Source of the DNA: Neopestalotiopsis rosae
Taxonomy: Eukaryota > Ascomycota > Sordariomycetes > Amphisphaeriales > Sporocadaceae
Length of the DNA stretch: 64,000 bases
Assembly (NCBI GenBank): GCA_023078685.1
Contig: JALGAS010000006.1
Location: 3,968,001-4,032,000, forward strand
Direction: 5' to 3'
Part shown: positions 22,680-33,400 of the stretch, in pieces
Numbering within the stretch: the first letter of the stretch is position 1
How the letters are laid out: each line of letters begins with the position of its first letter
Notes under the pieces: generated by a model
Databases searched by the model: none
Told to the model about the DNA's origin: nothing
Seen by the model: the letters and a program-made list of their open reading frames with translations, nothing else
Translations under genes and position numbers: made by a program

Positions 22680-25295
22680 CCAATGTCGCCGCCAGCCTCT
22701 CCTTTCTCCTCGCCCTCTATCATCTTCATTCACTCTCCATCATCGACCTCGCTTGCCATTCCCATGGCTGAGTCCACCTGGGTGACGCGTTCTCTCCGCT
22801 ACATGATCTGGACGCGGCATTGGGGACCCTGAGATATACGTAAGATCTTTCAGTTGTTGATCACTGCCACATCCAGGGACCTTGCAAACATGTTTCGAAA
22901 TCGTGACTACCAATGATAGCAGAGGTATTAACACGCTGGTGGTCTAGCGCTGTTGGTGGTTCTCAAATTCGGATCATGTTTTATCACCGAGCGGACCCGA
23001 GGGTGCTCGGCGTGCCGGTAGTCCAAGCGTCTTTCCCGTCCGCCCCAGAGCCACGTAACGTCCGGCCCGGGGTTTGAGTACAGTGGCACCAATCGTTGTC
23101 CTTTATTTACAAAGACTCAAAGCTACGAATGTTGTCTTGTGCTGTTAAGCTTGTTCTAGTTTTCCGCCGCGTTATGGAATGCGTATAAGCATACAAGTTG
23201 CTGGGCTTGTCCACTTGGTTGAGACTCGAAAGCCATGGCTTGACAAATGAGTTCCGCTGTCATTCACGCCAAACAAACATTCTGAGAGAAAACACGACTC
23301 AAGCTGGGCTGAATGACTACAAACTCTTGCCACGCCAACAGCCTTGGTTGCCTCTCTGCATACTTGGTCACTCAGTCCGCTCGTCTACAATCTCTATATG
23401 AATAAGAGCACCTTCTACAGCCTTACCCCTCCAGTGACGTACAATTTCTGGTAGTGGGACCTGTGTAGGGAGTAAGGTAGCCAGAATAAGCTTTTCCGTC
23501 CCATGTGGGCGGTAGGACGCGTATACACTGCCCAGACGCCACGCCAACCAGTGCCGGACAGGGGCCAACTCTTATTGCGCAGTCCCAAAATCTTCGTTTA
23601 TTCGTAGATCAGCTCGTCAAGAAGCTTCCATCGCGGAAAGTGCCGTCGAAATTATATCAAGAGCTGGGTCGCGGTATCTCGCTTGGCTGCGAACCATGTC
23701 CATGATGTGTGACCCTACTTAGCGATCTTTCAACAGAACAACGCGCTCGAGGTCATTGTAGTGCAAAGCCATCAAAATGCTGACGACTTGAGCAACGCAG
23801 CATGCATATGGATGCATGTGAGGGCGCTGTACAGCCTCGATGCACGTAGGGATTGGATATGGGAGAGCGGGCCTGGACCAAAGTTAAGACATGCTAAGAC
23901 TCTGAAGTCTGTCCAACCATAAAGAACCAATATTAAGCACGGAACCATCCGGCTGGATGTGCCAAAGACTATGCGTTAGCCTTTCTTGGTCCATGGTTTC
24001 ACGACCCACGGCGACGGGTCTGCGGATCATCCATATACCATACACAAGACCCCACTTGACGTCGTAATATAGCAATCATGGTTGGTGTTTATGCGTTGAA
24101 TGGATCTTGAAACTTTGAAGACCCGATTGAAAGGAAACGGAGAGATTTGGAGATTGACGCACTGTGACTTGACTTACTCAGAAGTCCACAATCGCCTAGG
24201 CTGTTATTAAGGAGGAATACGTCAAGATAGAACAAGGTCACAGCGATGAGAATAATGATCGTTTGGCTGTGCATTCAAAAGTGGCGATAGGAAGCGTAGA
24301 GGGTATACGTAGGCTTGTTGGTAATAGTAGAGCATGAGGCCTGAATGTTGTTGATCGATTTCAGGAAAACACCAACGAAGGGAATTGGCAACGAAGTCCA
24401 TTGGCAATGAATTCCGAGTGCTCTAAAGTGCCTCCCAAAAAGTATCAAAGAATCCACTTTGCTCAATTAGCAAGTTGTAATATACTGGGAATAGCTTACA
24501 AAATGTACTAGAGAAAGTCGAAGGGCAAGGAAAGTCGGAAATCATGAAACAATCAGAATCGCCTAGTAGACACTCTCAAGACTTGGCTGCATGTGACCCA
24601 TGCCAAGCTGTGGCGGTGGCTTTGGGCGCAGTGTATTCTGGGGTATTTTGTCGTATCAGTTCTCAATGGTGAGAAATGGCCAGATTAAGGCATCCGATGA
24701 TGAGTCTTCTCTTTTCATGAAAAGGGACTTACCTTTCCCTTCAGCCTTCTTTATCCATTCAGTCCGATCGCGTTGCTGTCCAGAGACTGCCGCTACAATG
24801 TCTGCGTAGTGGTGTTATTGTGCCTCTCACCTGCATGCAGGCATTCGGCCAAATCGAAGAGCTGATAGGTCGGGCCATGCATGGGTTGCATTTACAGCTG
24901 GAATAGTGCGTACCCTGGATTTTCTACATGCCTCAAGGCTTTTTCAAGCCTCAGTGATAATGTACAATTTGAGCGCTTGGTTCGGAGTGATCACGAAGTA
25001 CCCTGGTCAATTCGTCTTGGTCACCCGGCACAGAGCAAAGAAGACTTCCGCCCTCAAGCAACTACATTCAGGCCCGGTACAACCAGTACTGGGCATTTTC
25101 AACCCCTCTGGAGATGCAGCACCCCTACAGATCTTTGCATCATGCACAGTGACCTGGATAATTGCGGGCCGTGCGGCGCCTCCCCAGCTGAGCGGCTAAT
25201 CATCAAGAGCATCGGCAATCTGCCTCGATCTCTCATATTCTTCCATTGCATTATTCTCATAGACTACATTCAAATGTCGAATACAAGCGGTCAAC
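22680..25295. other. Intergenic, 2.6 kb
   Basis: Only short ORFs; the longest (24881-25363, plus) is Ser/Pro/Cys-rich without domains and overlaps the start of the ankyrin gene. No repeats or RNA genes recognised. Confidence 0.5.
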
Positions 25296-28200
25296 ATGCC
25301 TCTATCGATGCGCGTCGTCCTACTCCTCAGTCTGCCGCTTGTACGCGCGGATTTCTGGGATGACTTTTCGAATAATCTTGCAACTGATCTTGCGCCGCTG
25401 CTTTCCCTGTTTGGCGAGAGAGTAACAATGCAGTACATGAGCGAAAGCATCACTTTTCTCGACTACTTCATATTCGCAATGGCACCAATGGGTATCCTGA
25501 CGGCCCTGGTCTCGGCCATTCGCGTGTGCGGCAGCCCGTCGTTGCGTGCCTTTGTTGGGAGAGCGCAGGAAGGGGCTGGAAATGCCGAAGTAGAGCTCTG
25601 TTCGTCTACGAGTCGCAATGTGTGTGAGCTGTACAACAATGGGGGTATCACGCGTGTCTTTGGTCGTCCCAAGATTCTGGAAGTCATACACGACCCTTCA
25701 GATCCAGAATTTTCGAAGACGGCAGGCATATACACATTCCAGGACTACATCAAAACCTCGAATGGCAAAGCTTTGTGGAAAGAAGCCGGCGTCCGTACGG
25801 ACACGGAGTCGCAGAGCGAGAACATTGACAGCGGACCGTTTGCTCCAAATCTCTCACTCAACGTGGGAATCAAGCGAAAGCCTGATGCCGTCTTTTGGGG
25901 AGTAGCCGTTTTTGGAGCTGTTCTGCAGCTCGGCGTGTTGGTGTATTCTGGCATCATAACATACTACTTGCAGTGGGAGTCTGAGACCAGTAGTTCAGTC
26001 CAGTACGCTTGTCCCTTGACCATTGTTGGAACACTTCTGGTTTGCAGTGGAGTCTTCTACTGCGCGTACCTCGTGGGCGAGAGTACCAGTGAGCAGGTGT
26101 ACTGCAGATCCTCTTTGTCCGACGAGTCTACACCTGCAAAAGGCACTGAAACAGCAGTACCAGCGTTATATTGGCTGCAGCCTGGTGGACAAGTCCTTGG
26201 CGATCAAACTTTCGATGCTTTTGGTTACAGCGACCGCGATCAACCTTTGCAAAAATATCTCATCTCGTGGAAGCGTCGTTCTGAAGAACAAAAACATAAA
26301 ATATGGATGGCGGTTATCATGACCACCGTTGGTTTCGTCATGCAATTTATTGGCCTTCGTGGTATTCATCCGACTGCATCAATCGCGCAGCTTGGCGCCA
26401 TAATCGTCATGAGTGCAGCCCGGGCTTCATTGCGAATGCAACGGCTGAAACCTCGAGACAACATCCTTGTCGACTGTCCAGACGATGTCGTTGGCTACGA
26501 GCTGGATTGGCTTGCCCTGTGTATTGGCCGCGACGACATACAAAGCGAGTTGAAACTGCAGCGACAAGATGCCTCCTATAACTTGACGGAAGAGAGGCGA
26601 GAGTTTTGGGAGTTCTGTGGGACTTCCAGGTGTTTTGTCAATGACCGGCCATCGTCTGTCAATCCTGAACTTAATGCAGCTTGGAAGCTTTTGGCTTATC
26701 GCGTACGGCTGGCAGAACTTACAGAGTCAAGCAACCAAGGATTAAACCAGGCGAGCTCAGCGCGACAATTCAGAGACAACATGGTCAAGGTCAGATCTGT
26801 GGCTAGGCAGCTATCCCACGCTCTCGTGTCTGCCGCCGCTGTGATCGCCTCAAAAACTCCCAGCTTTAAAGAGCGTTACCACAACGCGATCTGGTGGGAA
26901 GTAGACTGCTCAGTGGCTACTCGAGTCAAGTCAGATCAGTACCGGAATGATCCTTCATCTCCAAAAACGTTTCCAGTACGAATTCGGATAGATGGAGACT
27001 CCCCGTGGAAACTTTACGAGCCACTTGAGATAGAGGCCATCTTGGGGCTTTGGATATGGTCTCTAGTATCTGATTTCTCGATGGAAATGCATGACAAGTA
27101 CGATAATGTGAGAAGATCGCGCGCTTTCGAGGTGCCCATACGGCGCATCATTCGGGCAGGTGGATCTACCGTAGATACGATGAGATGGAGCCACACCCGG
27201 ATCGAGCATCTTTACCACGACGCATTCGATTTCAAAGATGTCCAGTCGGTGAGACTGGCCAGTGTCTTTACCCTCAAACCGAACGAGAATAAGTACATAA
27301 ACGAGCACATATGTGAGCCTCTTGTCAGCGATCTTCCACGGGATCTATGGTCAGATTACAGATCACCACTCGAGTGGATTAAGTCAGATCACAGATCACG
27401 AGTTGTCAGATACTTTGGTTGGGACAATATTGAAACACATCAGACCGGCGATGTGGACTCCGGTTCTTCCAAGTTGAGAGTGATTTCAATGAGTGGGGAA
27501 AGCCTTGAGTATAGTTGTGCTCAGGAGATGTTTGGGTCATTCGTCAAAAGTTTGTTGTCTCACGTTTCCGATATCGGGCACATTACTGTAGAGAAGGGTC
27601 TTCTAGGTCAACACTTTTACCTATCCAATTCTCTGCTCAACGATTTGATCGAAATCTTTGTCAGCAGTGGATTGGGATCGAAAGAGGATGCTCTACCGTG
27701 CGTTCTGCCTGCGATGTCTCCGTACCTGCGAAATCCTCCTATGGAAGTTGCTTTCCAGATAGCGATGGCAACCTTGAAAAAACACCAGGACACTAAGTAT
27801 CGGAAGGACAGGGAAGTGACGCGTCAAGGCGCGGAAGGCCTGTTGGAATGGGCGTGGAACTTTTGCAAACAGCCTCCAGGAGAGGGGGAGGTCCAATTGA
27901 AAGACTATTCTCGCTTGTGTGCCATGACTCTCGGAGAGCTATACAGATCAACACTCATAGACTCAGCCAACAGTTCTCGTGGCAAGTATGGAATTGAGCA
28001 GCTTCTAGAGGCAGGGCAGGATCAGTCTGAGGGCTGTCGGGAAACCATTCAATACTATGGTTCTGTCTTGAAAGAATTTCTGAAGATGGAGAAGGGAAGA
28101 AGAGAAGACCCTTGGGTCGGAAACAACTCAAACTCGATCTCTTCCTTGTTATCTCTTACTCAACCATCAAATCGTCTGGCACGGGCACAGAAAGGGCCAG

Positions 28201-29333
28201 ATCTTTGCGAAGCAGCCAGCCTCGGCTGGGCCGAAGTTGTACTCGCTTCACTGGCATCTGGCAGCGACCCGGATCTTGCTGGTGAAGGCATGAGGTCACA
28301 GACACCACTCCATCATGCTGCAAAAAACGGGCATGCCAATGTCGTCGATATATTGATCGGACTGGGTGCCTCTCAATATCGGCGCAATCCTGACGGATTT
28401 TCGGCACTTGATCTCGCGGTCTTGAACGGACACCATGTCGTTGTCAAGTCATTACTTGATGCATATGACCGCAAGCTTGTTGCAGACTGTCGGGGAACGA
28501 ATAATCGAGGCAAGACAACATTGCACATTGCAGTAGAACAAGAAGACGAGGGGTTGATTAAGGTTCTGCTCGACTCGGGCAAATTCGACCTTGAGAGCAG
28601 AGATGACGACGGAAATACGCCTTTGCACATAGCAGCAGACAGGCTGGGCGAGGTACCTGTCGAGCTCTTAGTCGACAAACACGAATGCAGAACGGAAACT
28701 GAGAACGATGACAGTCGTAATCCTGTGGCCATGGCGATACATAACGGCCAGAAAGAAACTCTCAAGATGTTCTTCAATGTCTACCAAGTCGATCCGGAAA
28801 TCAGGGATTATTACGGAAGTACACCTTTGCACATGGCGGTGTACTGTAGGCAAGAGGGGATCATCAAATTGTTGATCGATACCTACCATGTCGATCCGAA
28901 CAGCAAAGATTACGCGAAAATGACACCGCTGCATGTAGCTATTAAACATGGCTGGAATGAGGCCGCTAAACTACTGCTGGGTGTCTACCATGTCGACTGT
29001 GAGAGCAAAGACTATAAAAAATTCACACCATTGCACTGGGCGGCAAAATGTCCCGATGGTGAAATCGCAAGACTATTAATCGAAACGTATAACGTCGATC
29101 CACACCCTCGATCGGGCGGCCGAATATTTCCTCTACAATGTGCGATACTTGCGGAGAACTTTGATCTTGTTGAATACATGGTCAATCTTATCGATAACTA
29201 TTCGATAGCCTCCGAGGCACTGCTTCTAGCAAGGAAGTTAGGGCATGACAATATCATCGATCTTCTTTCAGAAAAGGAGGAACAAATGCGGGATATTGAG
29301 ATAAACAATTGGACAAAGAGGACACGTAAATAG
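25296..29333 (+). CDS. Polytopic membrane protein with C-terminal ankyrin repeats, 1345 aa
   Basis: Single exon. An N-terminal signal-like helix (residues 1-18, ending PLVRADF) is followed by about five further hydrophobic segments: roughly 51-73 (FLDYFIFAMAPMGILTAL), 199-223 (VAVFGAVLQLGVLVYSG), 232-254, 338-358 and 363-380. Between the first two lies a segment with Cys (RVCGSP, VELCSSTSRNVCEL) and GGITRVFGRPKILEVIH. A long soluble middle (about 380-960) has no motif I know. The C-terminal part (about 968-1310) holds some nine ankyrin repeats, several with the unusual spacing YxVDPxSKDYxxxTPLHxA. The same layout occurs, to my recollection, in large uncharacterised proteins of Hypocreales and Aspergillus. 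Likely a membrane-anchored scaffold or receptor; function inferred only. Confidence 0.85.
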   Translation: MPLSMRVVLLLSLPLVRADFWDDFSNNLATDLAPLLSLFGERVTMQYMSESITFLDYFIFAMAPMGILTALVSAIRVCGSPSLRAFVGRAQEGAGNAEVELCSSTSRNVCELYNNGGITRVFGRPKILEVIHDPSDPEFSKTAGIYTFQDYIKTSNGKALWKEAGVRTDTESQSENIDSGPFAPNLSLNVGIKRKPDAVFWGVAVFGAVLQLGVLVYSGIITYYLQWESETSSSVQYACPLTIVGTLLVCSGVFYCAYLVGESTSEQVYCRSSLSDESTPAKGTETAVPALYWLQPGGQVLGDQTFDAFGYSDRDQPLQKYLISWKRRSEEQKHKIWMAVIMTTVGFVMQFIGLRGIHPTASIAQLGAIIVMSAARASLRMQRLKPRDNILVDCPDDVVGYELDWLALCIGRDDIQSELKLQRQDASYNLTEERREFWEFCGTSRCFVNDRPSSVNPELNAAWKLLAYRVRLAELTESSNQGLNQASSARQFRDNMVKVRSVARQLSHALVSAAAVIASKTPSFKERYHNAIWWEVDCSVATRVKSDQYRNDPSSPKTFPVRIRIDGDSPWKLYEPLEIEAILGLWIWSLVSDFSMEMHDKYDNVRRSRAFEVPIRRIIRAGGSTVDTMRWSHTRIEHLYHDAFDFKDVQSVRLASVFTLKPNENKYINEHICEPLVSDLPRDLWSDYRSPLEWIKSDHRSRVVRYFGWDNIETHQTGDVDSGSSKLRVISMSGESLEYSCAQEMFGSFVKSLLSHVSDIGHITVEKGLLGQHFYLSNSLLNDLIEIFVSSGLGSKEDALPCVLPAMSPYLRNPPMEVAFQIAMATLKKHQDTKYRKDREVTRQGAEGLLEWAWNFCKQPPGEGEVQLKDYSRLCAMTLGELYRSTLIDSANSSRGKYGIEQLLEAGQDQSEGCRETIQYYGSVLKEFLKMEKGRREDPWVGNNSNSISSLLSLTQPSNRLARAQKGPDLCEAASLGWAEVVLASLASGSDPDLAGEGMRSQTPLHHAAKNGHANVVDILIGLGASQYRRNPDGFSALDLAVLNGHHVVVKSLLDAYDRKLVADCRGTNNRGKTTLHIAVEQEDEGLIKVLLDSGKFDLESRDDDGNTPLHIAADRLGEVPVELLVDKHECRTETENDDSRNPVAMAIHNGQKETLKMFFNVYQVDPEIRDYYGSTPLHMAVYCRQEGIIKLLIDTYHVDPNSKDYAKMTPLHVAIKHGWNEAAKLLLGVYHVDCESKDYKKFTPLHWAAKCPDGEIARLLIETYNVDPHPRSGGRIFPLQCAILAENFDLVEYMVNLIDNYSIASEALLLARKLGHDNIIDLLSEKEEQMRDIEINNWTKRTRK

Positions 29334-29601
29334 CTACCAGAGTCTGGCCAATCACCTACGACTATATTCAAAATGGCATTATACCATCAACAATGGCTTA
29401 TTGTCCTCTGCCACCGTACAAAACCGCAAAGACAGGTCCAATTGATGACTCCCACTACTTCAGATGTGATTTAACCAGCCAAGCTCATACCACACACTCT
29501 GACATCAGCCAGGCGCGGATATCAGGTAGGTATTGTATCCCTTGCACCCAGTGACAACCTTGCCGTACGACCCGTCTCGAGCACAAACCGCCAAACTCAC
29601 A

Positions 29602-30522
29602 ATGCTCCAAGCCGTCGGCATAACCATCTCCCGGACACAGCTCCTCGAGCGCTCCGAGCCCCTGCACACCGAGCTGGGCGCCCCGAGCCGCTTCCGCTCC
29701 ATCGACGACCAAGGTGAGTACCGCTGCCGGGGGCTGAGCCTGGCCGACACGCCCTTTTGGTGCCCGAAGCTGGCCCAGATCCTCGACGATATCGAGACGT
29801 CGGTCGCCTTTGACCCGCGAGCTGCGTGTCGGGAACCCCTATCGCGCCCTCGACGGGGTACGCTGTCTGAAAAGTTTGATCCCAAGATTGACACACACGA
29901 AGACGAGCGCCCGCCTGTGCGACGCGAACGTACCCGCACCATTACCCGGCGAGGCACCATCACCGGCACCCTAAAAGAGATCGTGGTGCCCCTATACGAC
30001 GAAGAACTAGTCCAACGCCGCGACGCCGACGGCCTGCCCATCACAGCCACGCGCGCCGGCTACGAGCTGGCCAAGTACCTCCGCGCGCGCGACTTTCTCG
30101 TCGTCCACGTCTTTCCCTCGCTCGACCGCGTCCTCCCCGACGTGCGCTGCTTCCGCACCGCCACGCTGGTCAAGCTCGTGGCCGGGCTCGTCTATGCCGC
30201 CGTCGCGCTGCTCCGTGCCGACAGCTTGGCCACGTTTGGAGCCGCTGGCCAGGCGCTGTGTCAAGGTAAGTTTCAAGCCCTTGCTCGTGGTGATGAGAGC
30301 AGTCTAGATGCCGGTCTGGAGATCCTTGCTGGTCTTCCTCGACTGGATTTGCTCGGTGCTAGAAAAATGGTCTTCATTGTAGATGGCCTGGACACTGCGG
30401 TAAGTGAAAAGACAAGAAATCAGGTAAAGCGTTTTGAGAATGTATTGGCTCGTCTTTGTTCCAGGGAGAGAGCTCATCTCATCTATACCCTGAGTGACAG
30501 TCTGGTCCAGCTTGGGCAGTAA
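29602..30522 (+). CDS. Uncharacterised protein, possible NLR-like remnant, 306 aa
   Basis: The first ATG in this frame is at 29602; the open frame extends upstream to 29533 without an ATG, so an upstream exon ending near the CACCCAG at 29545-29551 is possible. The protein is charged, with a basic stretch RRERTRTITRRGTITG. It contains FRTATLVKLVAGLVYAAVAL, which resembles the helix after the P-loop in fungal STAND proteins, and near the end ARKMVFIVDGLDTA, a Walker-B-like strand. No Walker A is seen. Two internal GTAAG sequences (30266, 30399) could be donors, so the C-terminus is uncertain. It follows the membrane ankyrin gene by 268 bp, same strand. I cannot assign a function. Confidence 0.55.
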   Translation: MLQAVGITISRTQLLERSEPLHTELGAPSRFRSIDDQGEYRCRGLSLADTPFWCPKLAQILDDIETSVAFDPRAACREPLSRPRRGTLSEKFDPKIDTHEDERPPVRRERTRTITRRGTITGTLKEIVVPLYDEELVQRRDADGLPITATRAGYELAKYLRARDFLVVHVFPSLDRVLPDVRCFRTATLVKLVAGLVYAAVALLRADSLATFGAAGQALCQGKFQALARGDESSLDAGLEILAGLPRLDLLGARKMVFIVDGLDTAVSEKTRNQVKRFENVLARLCSRERAHLIYTLSDSLVQLGQ

Positions 30523-31042
30523 GCCAACAAGGTAGGTGTCTGAGTATATAGCTGGCTGTGGCGAAAAAACACATGAACTATATCAAGATCATGATAGAGC
30601 GGCGAGGCGTTTGCCATATCGTCGTGTCACGGAGCAGTATATCATCAAAGCCATATTTGAGGACTGTACAGCGATGTATTTAATGCCAGGGTTTCTACAC
30701 TATCCCTAATTATGCAAATAGGATGTAAAACGTGTAAACCATTTTTACACAATCCTCATTGTCCATTTTTCGTTTCCGGTGCCCCGCACAAGCGACAGTA
30801 GATGCGCATCGTTTCGTCATAGCATTTTCCCCCAAAATGCAAATCCAATCGCAGGCAGGAATTCGCTTGCCGCTACCTGAACGCCCCGTATTGACCATAT
30901 TACATGAAAGGATCCCAAGGAGAAAAAAAGGTTGTCGTTCGAGGTAGAGGACAAAGTCGTCGTATAAAAATTGGTACAAAGAAAATCAGCGGAAAGAAGG
31001 GGATGATGATGATGATGTGGGTATTTTGTTCGCTTCCAATTT
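30523..31042. other. Convergent 3' spacer
   Basis: 520 bp between the unknown gene and the FHA gene. Contains a short GAT trinucleotide run near 31001-31016 and no convincing ORF. Confidence 0.5.
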
Positions 31043-33400
31043 CTACCGGTCAAGTCGCGGTGGCTGAGGCTGCCAGCCATTGATATATGCCATCAAGCCC
31101 ATTCCCAATAGGACAACTCCCAACATGGAGGCATATGGTACACTGTTTGCCAATACCTGGTTGTGGGCGAGTTGGCCACCTTGGGCGGGAAAAGGTCTGA
31201 TCGTGTCAGACCTTGATAACGTGAATCCGTCTTTTTCGTCTTCTGTTTTGGTGCCAGATTGTGCAGTCGGGTCCATGATTACCTTGTCCACAGGCTTCTC
31301 GTCGGCAGCTCCTTTTTCAGACAGTGACCGCCAACGAGCAGCTTCTTCTCTAACCTCGGCATCTTTCCTTATCTGCAAAGCCAACTCGGCAAGTGTCTTT
31401 CGATCAGTATCCCGCTCTGCTTCGGCGGTCTCGGCGCGAGTCTTGTAGACCTCGAGTTGTTGTCTCAAGTCCTTCATCTCGAGTACCATGGATTCGAGCT
31501 GTTTGTTTAGATGCGTGGCGGATGCTTCGATATTCTCAACCTCTGGAGCTGCTGGCACTGCTTCGGGAGCAGTACTTGTGGGTGTATCAGCCACGGGCGA
31601 GGCAGGATTTTCCACTGGGGGATCAAAGGCTTCATCCAAGACAAGCGTTGGCTCGGCCGCTTCTTGGTCCGAATTGTGAGGAGCCCCATTCACATTAGCG
31701 GCTGCAGCGTCTTCCAATCTTCGGGCCAGCTCTTCTGCCAGCTCGCGGGCGTGTCGTTCCCTGTGTAGCATCTCCTCCAAATCTCGCATCTTGGCATTTT
31801 GCGTCTCCAAGTCCTTCTTTGCACTATTAAGGGCCTCGGTCAATTGAAGAATCTGGCTCACGTTGCCATCCTGTCGAATGGGCGATACGTTGGCACTCGA
31901 CACGCTCGTCTTGGGACGCTCAGTGATGCCACGCTTCAACGATGGAACGTCTGGCTTTTCGGGAAGTGGTTGTTGAGGAGGTGGCGCTGGGGGATCAGAA
32001 AACCTGGCCTTGTTGTCGGCTCGCATAAACTGCTGCACAGCGTTTCCATTAACCGCTTGATGTTTTAGTTCGGCGCCATCTTGCTTTTCCATATCCTTAA
32101 TATCGTCTTTGGATAGTAGTGTACTAATAAAATGGCCCGTCCGGTCAAGATCCGAGGCCTGGATTCGTGCTGTCCGCATTTCATTCTTGATCCAGAGTTA
32201 GTAGACTGACGGCGAGTACAACCAGGCAATGCTTACCTGTAATTTCTTTACAATCTGCTCGGTGCTGATGGGAGAGAAGAAGAAGCCGCCTGCTCGTTGC
32301 TGTGGTATACCGTTTGGTTGTGCGCCCATCATTCCATTGTTGGGCATCACGCGACCATTGCTGGCAAGCGACGCCTGGCTTCCTGTGCGTCCTCGAAATG
32401 GCATTCCACCTCCATGCTGCATCATCATGGCATTCGACGGGTCAAGATCTCCAAAGTTCATGTCGAGAAGGTTGCTCGCAGTATTCAAAAAGCCGGCATG
32501 TTCAACCTTGGCAGCAACCTTGTGGTGTACCACGGTCTTTTGGTCCTCGCTCACGATATCGATACCCAACTCTAAGTGATCACCAGTCTGTAATTCGTGT
32601 GGTTCTGATTCGCGGTTCTCCTGTGACAGGCGTGTGCCATTGACAAAGGTACCGTTTGACGATTTGACATCGCGTATCCATATCTTGCCCTGTCGATCCG
32701 CCCATATTTCGGCATGTTGTCGTGAAAGAACTTTCGAGTCAAAGAAACCATTGGTGGGAGTCGGGACCGTCTTTGCATTCGTCTGACGACCGATTCTAAG
32801 GGTGTCAGGGGAGAAGGGAACAGAAATGGTCTTGCGCTCAAATGTGCCATTCAGACTAAGAAGGTAAAGCACTGGTTGTCCGCCTTGAGGCATCGGGTCG
32901 CCAAGAGGTCGAGCGATGCCCTGTTGTGTCGACATTTGTTGTTGTGACTGTAAAATTGGTGAAGGCTGCATAGATCCGGCTCCATTCATGCCCATTAGCT
33001 GTGGTCGCCCTGCAGCCATCCTGGCAAAATCCGGCTGTGTCTCTGGCTTTGCTGGCGGCCACGGGCCTTTGGCTTGCTGTAAACGTTTTCTCGGCGCAGG
33101 TTGTACCCAGGAGCCTAGATCGCCAGCTCCAGCAATGGACAGAGGAGCGCCATTTGTTGTGCCGTTTGGCTGGGGTGGCTGGCCGTTGGGACCTACAACG
33201 GTCGAGGTTGAGGTATTTGACGAGTTGGAAGATATAGATGAAGATGAGTTATTGCGTTGTAAGCTCTTTCGTGGCATAAACATGCGGTTCAACTCGTCGG
33301 GATTCATGGCATCGACACTCTGAACTCCACGATGACCATTCATGCCCCATGCCGGCCGGTTGTGCTGCGATAGGGTGGGCGGGCTCGCGACGGCTGTCAT
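31043..33400 (-). CDS. FHA-domain, coiled-coil, tail-anchored protein (SLMAP/PRO45/Far10 type), 768 aa
   Basis: Two exons, 33400-32237 and 32185-31043, joined across a 51-bp intron (CTACTAAC branch, phase 0). Residues 40-170 are low-complexity (Ser/Asn, Gln, Pro). The FHA domain spans about 177-290, with LRIGR (201-205), VLSRQHAEIW (224-233) and the phospho-Thr-binding loop SSNGTFVNG (247-255). A coiled coil follows (about 495-555 and 610-670). The last 34 residues contain one hydrophobic helix (ASMLGVVLLGMGLMAYI), a tail anchor for ER or nuclear envelope. Family knowledge: this architecture is that of SLMAP in the STRIPAK complex, PRO45 in Sordaria and yeast Far9/Far10 (VPS64), acting in cell fusion, sexual development and pheromone arrest. 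A core gene amid accessory ones. Confidence 0.9.

Noticed and set aside
24881..25363. 160-codon plus-strand ORF
   Set aside because: Overlaps the start of the ankyrin gene in another frame, with no domain or signal peptide.
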